DNA from: Vicinamibacteria bacterium
GTDB lineage: Bacteria > Acidobacteriota > Vicinamibacteria > Vicinamibacterales > 2-12-FULL-66-21
Assembly: GCA_025937075.1 (NCBI GenBank)
Contig: JAICSD010000024.1
Location: 1-18,227, forward strand
Length of the DNA stretch: 18,227 bases
Reading direction: 5' to 3'
Shown here: in pieces, positions 6,981 to 12,781 of the stretch
Position numbering within the stretch: position 1 is the first letter of the stretch
Layout of the letters: each line of letters starts with the position of its first letter
The notes under the pieces: model-generated
Seen by the model: the letters and a program-made list of their open reading frames with translations, nothing else
Databases searched by the model: none
What the model was told of the DNA's origin: nothing
Translations under genes and position numbers: made by a program

Positions 6981-7729
6981 TGAAACGAGCGCTTCTGTTG
7001 GGCGCGGCAGCCACGATGGCGGCCGCCGTGTGGGTCATGGCGCAGCCTGCCGACGATCCCGTGATCGAAGGCTTCCGGATAGTGGAAGTGGCTTCCGTGT
7101 CGGACGCGATGGAGCAGTTGTACGCGCAGCGCGCGTACATGGGGCACCAGATGCGTCCGCTGTCCCCGGCCAAGTTCGCAGGACGCGCGGTCACGGTGCA
7201 GCTGAAGAAGGAAGAGCACAAGGAAGGATCGGCAGCCTCGCAGGGCATGCTGGACGCCATCGATGCATCGGCGCCCGGATCGGTTTACGTGATGGTGCTC
7301 GATCGCGGACCTGCTGCGGAGGGATTCAGCGAAGAGGGCACGGACTACGCGGGCATCGGCGGCCTGATGGCGACGGCCATGAAGTATCGGGGCTTCGCCG
7401 GCGCCGTCATCGACGCCTCCGTCCGAGACACGCCGCAGATCCGCAAGCTGCAGTTCCCCGTCTTCAGCCGCGGCGTCGTGCCCTCCACCACGATCAACCA
7501 CTTTCGCGTGACGGGCGTCAACGTGCCGGTCACGTGCGCCGGCGTCCGCGTCAATCCCGGGGACATCATCACCGCGGACGAGGACGGCGTAGCCGTCGTG
7601 CCGCGTGAAAAGGCGGCGGACGTGCTGAAGAAATCGCAGGAGCTCGACGACACCGAGCATCGCATGCTGCCGTTCATCGAGAAGTTTCGCTCGATCAAGG
7701 AAGCCGTGAAGCAGTTCGGGAGAATCTGA
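6980..7729 (+). CDS. Secreted RraA family protein, copy 2
   Basis: A 249-residue protein. A hydrophobic leader (MKRALLLGAAATMAAAVWVMAQ) is followed by an RraA-like domain at 27-210. The fold motif GGLMATAMKYRGFAGAV and the R149-D150 pair (DASVRD) are present. The position equivalent to the aldolase Asp of copy 1 is Gly128, so metal or substrate binding may differ. It starts at an ATG sharing one base with the TGA of copy 1 (TGATG), which indicates translational coupling. The two copies are clearly diverged. They may form a hetero-oligomer, act on different substrates, or have a non-aldolase role in copy 2. The C-terminus is a charged helix. Confidence 0.82.
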   Translation: MKRALLLGAAATMAAAVWVMAQPADDPVIEGFRIVEVASVSDAMEQLYAQRAYMGHQMRPLSPAKFAGRAVTVQLKKEEHKEGSAASQGMLDAIDASAPGSVYVMVLDRGPAAEGFSEEGTDYAGIGGLMATAMKYRGFAGAVIDASVRDTPQIRKLQFPVFSRGVVPSTTINHFRVTGVNVPVTCAGVRVNPGDIITADEDGVAVVPREKAADVLKKSQELDDTEHRMLPFIEKFRSIKEAVKQFGRI

Positions 7730-7737
7730 CCCACGCC

Positions 7738-9684
7738 GTGGTGCCGCTCTTTCTCGTACTCCTCGCGTCCGCGCTCCTCCCCCAGAGTGCAGAGCCGGGC
7801 CGCAAGACGTTCGAAGCCTACTGCGCCCGCTGCCATGGCGCCGACGGCAACGGCGGCGAGATGGGACCGCCAATCGGGTCGCGGCTCGGCGGACACGAGG
7901 ATGACGAGCTCGCGCAATTGATTCGTGAGGGCATTCCGTCGAAGGGGATGCCGCCGAACCCGGTGCCCACGCCGGAGATGGCGGACCTCATCGCGTTTCT
8001 CCGAACGGTGCAGCACCGCGCCGAGGCGCCGCCGATCGTGCGCATGCGCGTGCAGACGACCCAGGGCGCGTGGCTCGACGGCCAGGTGCTGGGACAGGGA
8101 TTCGAGGATCTGCAGTTGCGCACGGATGACAAACGCGTTCGTCTGCTGCGTCGCACCGGCGATCGCGTGCGCGAGGTGACCTCCGCGAACGACTGGCCGA
8201 CATACAACGGCGACCCGCGCGGAAATCGCTACACCTCGCTGACACAGATCACGAAGCAGAACGTGGCGCGGCTGACGCCGCAGTGGATGTTCACGCTCGG
8301 CGGCGCCGGCCAGCTGCAGGTGACGCCCGTGGTTGCGGACGGCCTCATGTACGTGGCAGGCCCGAACGAGTGCTATGCGCTCGACGCCGGAAGCGGGCGG
8401 CAGGTGTGGCACTACAAGCGGCCGCGGACGCCGGGACTCACCACCGGCGGCGGCGCGAACCGCGGCGTCGCGGTCGCGGGAGAGCGCCTCTTCATGGTGA
8501 CGGACAACGCGCACCTTCTGGCGCTCGATCGCTTCACGGGTGCGCTGGTCTGGGAAACGGAGCTGGACGACTGGCGCAAGAACTACTCGGCCTCCTCCGC
8601 GCCGCTTCCTGCCGGCGACCTCGTCATTAGCGGCGTTGCAGGCGGCGAGCACGGCGCGAACGGCTTCGTTGCCGCGTTCGATCAGGCCAGCGGGCAGGAA
8701 GTGTGGCGGTTCAGGACCATACCACGGCCAGGCGAGCCTGGATCGGAGACCTGGCAGGGCAAGGACATCGAACATGGCGGCGCGCCGACGTGGTTCACCG
8801 GCAGCTACGATCCCGACCTCGATCTCGTCTACTGGCCGACCGGAAATCCGAGCAAGGAATACAACGGGGATCATCGCCGGGGCGATAACCTCTACGCCGA
8901 CTGCATCCTCGCGCTCGATCGAAGGACAGGAAAGCTGAAGTGGTACTACCAGTTCACGCCGCACGATCTGTGGGACTGGGACGCAACCGAGACGTCCGTG
9001 CTCGCTGACGCGTCGTGGCTGGGGCAGCCTCGGAAGCTCCTGCTGCACGCGAACCGCAACGGGTTCTTCTACGTGTTCGATCGCCGGGACGGCACGCTGC
9101 TGCTCGCGAAGCCCTTCGTGAAGAACCTCACGTGGGCCAGCGGAATCGGCGCGGACGGACGCCCCATCCTGATGCCCAATCAAGAGCCGACGCCGGAAGG
9201 CACGAAGGTGTGCCCGTCGCAGGATGGCGCGACGAACTGGTTCTCACCGTCCTTCAATCCTTCGACCGGTCTCTACTACGTGCAGACGTTCGAGAAGTGC
9301 AGCATCTATCGCAAGCGGGACCAGGGCGATTGGCAGGCCGGCAAGACGTATCTCGGCGGGTCGCAGCAGACCGCGCGCGATCCGGTTCCACAGCGAATCC
9401 TGAAAGCGATCGACATCCATACGGGCAACATCGTCTGGACGCTGCCGCAGCCGGGGCCGGCGTACTCATGGGGCGGGACGCTCGCGACGGCGAGCGGTCT
9501 CGTGATTTTCTGCGCGGACGATGGAAGCGTGATGGCGGCGGATGCGGCGACGGGCGAGGCGCTGTGGAGATTTCCGGCGAACCAGACATGGAAGGCGTCC
9601 CCGATGACCTATACGTTCGATGGCCGGCAGCTCATTGCTGTTGCTGCCGGCCCAAGTATCATCGTGTTTGGCCTGTCCGAGTGA
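7738..9684 (+). CDS. Periplasmic PQQ-dependent dehydrogenase with N-terminal cytochrome c domain
   Basis: A 648-residue protein starting at GTG 7738 or 7741, with a short leader (VPLFLVLLASALLPQSA). Residues 20-92 form a cytochrome c with CARCH (29-33) and likely axial Met71. Residues 98-150 form a small beta linker (LDGQVLGQGFEDLQLRTDD). The quinoprotein propeller fills 150-648. PQQ and metal residues visible are Glu304 (GGEHGANG), Asn370 (PTGNPS), Asp413 and Asp415 (LWDWDATE) and Arg440. The Asp-x-Asp pair is the mark linked to lanthanide-dependent alcohol dehydrogenases. The vicinal Cys-Cys pair of methanol and ethanol dehydrogenases is absent. It oxidises an alcohol or sugar and passes electrons to its own haem. 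In quinohaemoprotein dehydrogenases the cytochrome is usually C-terminal. It is the last gene of block B, and its stop codon is part of an inverted repeat. Confidence 0.92.
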   Translation: MVPLFLVLLASALLPQSAEPGRKTFEAYCARCHGADGNGGEMGPPIGSRLGGHEDDELAQLIREGIPSKGMPPNPVPTPEMADLIAFLRTVQHRAEAPPIVRMRVQTTQGAWLDGQVLGQGFEDLQLRTDDKRVRLLRRTGDRVREVTSANDWPTYNGDPRGNRYTSLTQITKQNVARLTPQWMFTLGGAGQLQVTPVVADGLMYVAGPNECYALDAGSGRQVWHYKRPRTPGLTTGGGANRGVAVAGERLFMVTDNAHLLALDRFTGALVWETELDDWRKNYSASSAPLPAGDLVISGVAGGEHGANGFVAAFDQASGQEVWRFRTIPRPGEPGSETWQGKDIEHGGAPTWFTGSYDPDLDLVYWPTGNPSKEYNGDHRRGDNLYADCILALDRRTGKLKWYYQFTPHDLWDWDATETSVLADASWLGQPRKLLLHANRNGFFYVFDRRDGTLLLAKPFVKNLTWASGIGADGRPILMPNQEPTPEGTKVCPSQDGATNWFSPSFNPSTGLYYVQTFEKCSIYRKRDQGDWQAGKTYLGGSQQTARDPVPQRILKAIDIHTGNIVWTLPQPGPAYSWGGTLATASGLVIFCADDGSVMAADAATGEALWRFPANQTWKASPMTYTFDGRQLIAVAAGPSIIVFGLSE

Positions 9685-9749
9685 TCACAGGAGTCCAGGA
9701 GATCAAGAGATTAAAAAGTTTCTCCTGGTCTCCTGATCTCATGTGATCA
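9682..9749. repeat. 68-bp imperfect inverted repeat spanning stop codon to stop codon; probable bidirectional terminator
   Basis: Both ends are TGATCA (9682-9687 and 9744-9749). The left arm reads CAGGAGTCCAGGAGATCAAG and the right arm is its near inverse complement, around an AT-rich centre (ATTAAAAAGTTT). The first TGA is the stop of the PQQ dehydrogenase, and the opposite-strand TGA at 9749-9747 is the stop of the convergent gene. The long hairpin could terminate both transcripts. A related, longer copy lies at 10475-10622. Confidence 0.75.
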
Positions 9750-10448
9750 TTCTTTCGTCATCGCAAGGCCGGTGACCGTCGCGTCGGTGTTGTGCGCGAA
9801 GCGGATGCCGTACACGCCGTCGAGCGATTTCAGCTTACCCGCGGCAACGAGGTCGGACTTGTTGTAGGTCGCGACGACCGTGCCGTTGATCGCGCAGTCG
9901 ACCTTGTCTCCCTTGACCGACACTGCAATCTCCTGCGAGACCGGCTGTCCCTGCCCGGCGGCCTTGTGCACCGCGGGGTTCGCCTCCGGGCGACGGCCGC
10001 CCATCTGGAACGGCTCCGGCCCCATGCCCCGCACGATGAACGTGCCGTTGCCGTAGGCCGCGCAATACAGGTAGCTCTGCTGCGGCGTGCCGAGATCGTT
10101 GCCCGCAATCACGATCCCGTACGGATGCGGGTGATCGTTGAGGTTCATGTACTTCGATTCGTTGAACGTCGCCTTCACCGTGTAGTTACCGGACGCCTTG
10201 TTTGCAGGATTCCAGTAGGTCACCGCCGGACCGGTCGTGACGTGCAGGGCGTTGCCCTCCTTCACGAGCTTCGCATCGTTGAGCGACTGGCCTGCCTTCT
10301 CCGCGCCCGCGTCGATCTTGCCGGTCCATCCGGAAACAGATACCCCGCCGCCGGCGACGCTGCGCGCCGCATCCTGCTGGGCCCAGAGCGCCGTCGTACC
10401 TGCCGCGGCAATCGCGACTGCGAGCACCGAACCGTACACAACACGCAT
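9747..10448 (-). CDS. Secreted protein of unknown function, possibly a DUF1080/LamG-like beta-sandwich
   Basis: A 233-residue protein with a Sec signal peptide (MRVVYGSVLAVAIAAAGTTALWA). The start is the ATG at 10448, with AAAGGAT about 8 nt upstream; the frame is open further upstream only through repeat DNA. The mature part is rich in alternating beta strands (NYTVKATFNESKYM, YGIVIAGNDLG, SYLYCAAYGNGTFIVRGMG, IAVSVKGDKVDCAING, GVYGIRFAHNTDATVTGLAM). This recalls concanavalin-like or DUF1080 sugar-binding/hydrolase domains, but no catalytic motif is identified. Two cysteines (in YLYCAAY and VDCAI) could pair. It probably follows the sugar isomerase-like gene in one transcript across the 10475-10622 repeat. 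The ORF is real; the function is not known. Confidence 0.75.
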   Translation of the reverse strand: MRVVYGSVLAVAIAAAGTTALWAQQDAARSVAGGGVSVSGWTGKIDAGAEKAGQSLNDAKLVKEGNALHVTTGPAVTYWNPANKASGNYTVKATFNESKYMNLNDHPHPYGIVIAGNDLGTPQQSYLYCAAYGNGTFIVRGMGPEPFQMGGRRPEANPAVHKAAGQGQPVSQEIAVSVKGDKVDCAINGTVVATYNKSDLVAAGKLKSLDGVYGIRFAHNTDATVTGLAMTKE

Positions 10449-10474
10449 GGCTGTATCCTTTCGTTGTCTGAGAT

Positions 10475-10622
10475 TGATCACAGGAGCCCAGGAAACCAAG
10501 AGAATACTCATCAGGAGGCCAGGAGATCAGGAGCTATCTTATATTTTTTCTCCTGGTCTCCTGTTTTCCTCTCCTGGCCTTCTGGTCTCCTGTTATCCCT
10601 CTCTTGATCTCCTGGCCTCCTG
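10475..10622. repeat. Compound CAGGAG inverted/tandem repeat between two minus-strand genes
   Basis: It starts at TGATCA (10475-10480). It then carries four AGGAG-containing units on the plus strand, an AT-rich centre (10536-10549) and at least six CTCCT-containing units. The element can fold into a long stem. The unit CAGGAG-N-CCAGGAGATCAAGAGA matches the arms of the 9682-9749 element. Its right end lies inside the isomerase-like gene and supplies its last residues and TAA stop. It separates that gene from the small secreted protein and may reduce read-through. Confidence 0.7.
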
Positions 10623-11507
10623 TAAATACTTCAGGCTCTGCGGAATGTGCTGCCAGGGATCAGCGCTCTCATCTTCTATGTAGTACAGCTTCGTCCCACC
10701 ATTCGCGGCAGCTTTCAGAACAGCCGGCATGTCGACCTGCCCGGTCCCGACTGGAACATCGGCTTCCGGCGGCGCCGTTGCCCTTCCTACGGTGATCGGG
10801 AAGCCCTTCTTCAGATCCTTCAAATGCAGGCTGGCGACGCGGCTGGCGTACTTGGCGATCAACTGTGCCGGATCGCCGCCGCCGAGGAGCGCATGGAACA
10901 CGTCGATCTGGAACATGACGCTCGACGCGTCGGTTGCTCCGGCGAGCGTGTCGAACAGCGTGCCCTCGGGCGACGGCACGAACTCGTAGCCGTGGCAATG
11001 ATAGGCGAACTGCAACCCGGCGTCCTTGCCGGCCGACGCAAATTTGTTGAACGCCTCCGCCGATTTCAGCGCATCTTCGCGCATGAACGTGTCGTCCTTG
11101 TGCGGAATCCATGGGCAGACGATCCAGGCCGCGCCAAGGGCCTTCGCTTCCGCGATTGCACCGCGCATGTCGTCGCGCAGCCGCTCGAAGCCCATATGCG
11201 CTGACTGGCAGCGCAGTCCTGCCGCGTCGAGCGCAGCGCGCTGCTCGGAAACCGTGTGCTTCCACAACCCGGCTGCCTCGACGTCGCGGAACCCGAGATC
11301 CCGGATCTTCTGAATCGTGCCTTTCAGATCCTTGGGCAGGTACTCACGGAGGCTCCAGAGCTGCAGGCCAAGCGAACCGCCGTTCAGCGTCGGATCGGCG
11401 GCAGGCTGCCGGCCCTGAAAGCGCCGCCCTACGCGGCGCGCGCGGAGCGCTGCTGGCGTCACCAGTGCGGCCGCGGTAGTGAACAGAAACGCTCGTCGCG
11501 ATGGCAT
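10593..11507 (-). CDS. Tat-exported sugar phosphate isomerase/epimerase-like (xylose isomerase-like TIM barrel) protein
   Basis: A 304-residue protein with leader SRRAFLFTTAAALV. The TIM barrel begins at LGLQLWSLREYL (46-57). Likely divalent-metal ligands of the AP-endonuclease-2/xylose isomerase fold are Glu77, His170/His172/Glu175 (YHCHGYEF), Asp202 (FQIDVFH), His228 (LHLKD) and Glu278 (YIEDES). A ribosome site AGAGGTG precedes the ATG by 5 nt. Two parts are repeat-derived: residues about 24-33 (RRVGRRFQGR), between leader and barrel, and residues 296-304 (QEARRSREG), read from the CAGGAG element. The known role of the fold is keto-aldo isomerisation or epimerisation of sugars; the exported clade is uncharacterised. 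It is divergent from the bacilliredoxin gene across 37 nt. Confidence 0.88.
   Translation of the reverse strand: MPSRRAFLFTTAAALVTPAALRARRVGRRFQGRQPAADPTLNGGSLGLQLWSLREYLPKDLKGTIQKIRDLGFRDVEAAGLWKHTVSEQRAALDAAGLRCQSAHMGFERLRDDMRGAIAEAKALGAAWIVCPWIPHKDDTFMREDALKSAEAFNKFASAGKDAGLQFAYHCHGYEFVPSPEGTLFDTLAGATDASSVMFQIDVFHALLGGGDPAQLIAKYASRVASLHLKDLKKGFPITVGRATAPPEADVPVGTGQVDMPAVLKAAANGGTKLYYIEDESADPWQHIPQSLKYLQEARRSREG
11409..11433. repeat. REP-like half-palindrome at the leader-barrel junction of the isomerase-like gene
   Basis: On the minus strand the segment reads CGTAGGGCGGCG followed by CTTTCAGGG. The apbE element at 3314-3336 reads similarly (GGGCCTTTCAGGCCC). Both are translated with the pattern RRxFQ-x-R (GRRFQGR and RRAFQAR) just after a leader peptide. 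Flanking GGCGGCGCG and CGCGCG sequence is also self-complementary. Confidence 0.4.
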
Positions 11508-11530
11508 CGGTCACCTCTGCTGCGTGCAGT

Positions 11531-11539
11531 TGGTATTAT
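11531..11539 (+). promoter_or_regulatory. Extended -10 promoter for a leaderless bacilliredoxin transcript
   Basis: TGG-TATTAT is an extended -10 (TGn plus five of six -10 bases) in otherwise GC-rich DNA. No good -35 box is present, as is normal for extended -10 promoters. The ATG at 11545 lies 5 nt downstream, about where transcription should start, and there is no Shine-Dalgarno sequence. The same AT-rich patch could help the divergent isomerase-like gene, whose own ribosome site is good. Confidence 0.6.
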
Positions 11540-11544
11540 TAATC

Positions 11545-11979
11545 ATGCCCTACCCGGAATCCTTCATCGGCCCGATGCGCGCGGAGCTGACCCGGCTGGG
11601 CGTGCAGGAACTGCGCACGCCTGAGCAGGTCGATGCGTTCGTCAAACAACCGGCGACGGTGATGGTCGTCGTGAACTCCATGTGCGGATGCGCGGCGGGC
11701 AAAGCGCGTCCGGGCATCGCGCTCGCGCTGCGGCACAGCGTCACACCGGACGCGGTCGGCACCGTGTTCGCCGGCGGCGACATCGATGCCACCGAGCGCG
11801 CCCGCAGCTACTTCACCGGATATTCTCCATCCTCGCCGTCGGTGGCGATCCTTCGCGGCGGCCGGCTGTTGTACATGATGGAACGCCACCAGATCGAAAA
11901 TCAGGCCGCCGAAGCAATCGCCCGCCAGTTGACGGACGCGTTCGACCGGTTCTGCGCCGCGCCGGCTCCGCGCTCGTAG
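11545..11979 (+). CDS. Bacilliredoxin (BrxA/BrxB, YphP/YqiW, DUF1094) family protein
   Basis: A 144-residue protein matching the family length. It opens with MPYPESFIGPMRAELTRLGV, typical of the family, and carries the CGC active site (SMCGCAAGKARPG, Cys47 and Cys49) in a thioredoxin-like fold. In Firmicutes these proteins remove bacillithiol from oxidised protein thiols. There is no signal peptide, so it is cytosolic. The start is fixed by the family N-terminus and by the promoter 5 nt upstream. It is followed by a TauE/SafE permease after 10 nt, probably on one transcript, which suggests a thiol or sulfur theme. Family certain; partner thiol unknown. Confidence 0.92.
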   Translation: MPYPESFIGPMRAELTRLGVQELRTPEQVDAFVKQPATVMVVVNSMCGCAAGKARPGIALALRHSVTPDAVGTVFAGGDIDATERARSYFTGYSPSSPSVAILRGGRLLYMMERHQIENQAAEAIARQLTDAFDRFCAAPAPRS

Positions 11980-11989
11980 CCTCGGCTGC

Positions 11990-12769
11990 GTGTCGGTCCC
12001 CGGATTTTTCCTGGTCTTCCTCGCGGCCGCCATCGGCGGCAGCATCAATTCCATTGCGGGCGGCGGCACACTCGTCACGTTCCCCGCGATCGTCGCGCTG
12101 GGAGTGCCGCCGCTCTCGGCGAACGCGACCAGCACGGTCGCGCTCTGGCCCGGCTCGTTCGGCAGCATGTGGGCGTATCGGGGCGAGCTGGAAGGCACGC
12201 GCGCGTGGCTCGTCTGGTTCACGCTCCCGAGCGTCTGCGGCGGCATCTTCGGCGCGCTCCTCCTGCTTCGCACGTCCGAAGGGCGCTTCGATACGATTGT
12301 GCCGTATCTCGTGCTCGGCGCGACGCTGCTGTTCCTGCTGCAGCGCCCGCTCACGCGGCGCTTCCTGCAGCGGAGCGCGATTGGATCCGAGCCGGGCGCC
12401 CTGCCTCGTCCTTCGTGGCGATTTCTGGCCGCGCAGTTCGGCGTCGCCGTGTACGGCGGGTACTTCGGGGCCGGCATCGGGATCCTCATGCTCGCGGCAC
12501 TCGGCGCGATGGGTCTCACGAACATCCATCGCATGAACGGGCTCAAGACCTGGGGCGCGACGTGCATCAACGCGGTGGCCGCGCTGACGTTCGTCCTCAG
12601 CGGGATCGTGGACTGGCCAGTAGCGATCGCGATGGCGGCTGGGGGGCTTGCGGGCGGTTACGGCGGCGCGCGCCTCGCCCTGCGCGTCGGGCAGACGTCG
12701 GTCCGCCGCGCCGTCGTGGCGATCGGCTTCGGCGCATTCGTGTGGCTGGCGATCAGATCGCGGATGTAG
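11990..12769 (+). CDS. TauE/SafE family sulfite/organosulfonate exporter-like membrane protein
   Basis: A 259-residue integral membrane protein with a GTG start. The N-terminal half carries the family motif GGSINSIAGGGTLVTFPAIV (residues 16-35) and the second half repeats it as YGGYFGAGIGILMLAALG, the inverted two-repeat design of TauE/SafE. About seven to eight hydrophobic helices are visible (FFLVFLAAAIGG, IVPYLVLGATLLFLL, AVAALTFVLSGIV and others). It probably moves a sulfur anion or another small organic anion across the inner membrane; the substrate cannot be read from sequence. The stop lies 12 nt from that of the convergent PQQ dehydrogenase, with no room for a separate terminator. Confidence 0.88.
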   Translation: MSVPGFFLVFLAAAIGGSINSIAGGGTLVTFPAIVALGVPPLSANATSTVALWPGSFGSMWAYRGELEGTRAWLVWFTLPSVCGGIFGALLLLRTSEGRFDTIVPYLVLGATLLFLLQRPLTRRFLQRSAIGSEPGALPRPSWRFLAAQFGVAVYGGYFGAGIGILMLAALGAMGLTNIHRMNGLKTWGATCINAVAALTFVLSGIVDWPVAIAMAAGGLAGGYGGARLALRVGQTSVRRAVVAIGFGAFVWLAIRSRM

Positions 12770-12781
12770 CCGTGATCTCCT

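Noticed and set aside
10475..10622. CRISPR array
   Set aside because: The units are short, in both orientations and without regular spacers, and no cas gene is near. It is a compound inverted repeat.
12770..12781. Terminator between the convergent TauE/SafE and PQQ dehydrogenase genes
   Set aside because: Only 12 nt separate the stops, and no stem-loop with a T run is visible.
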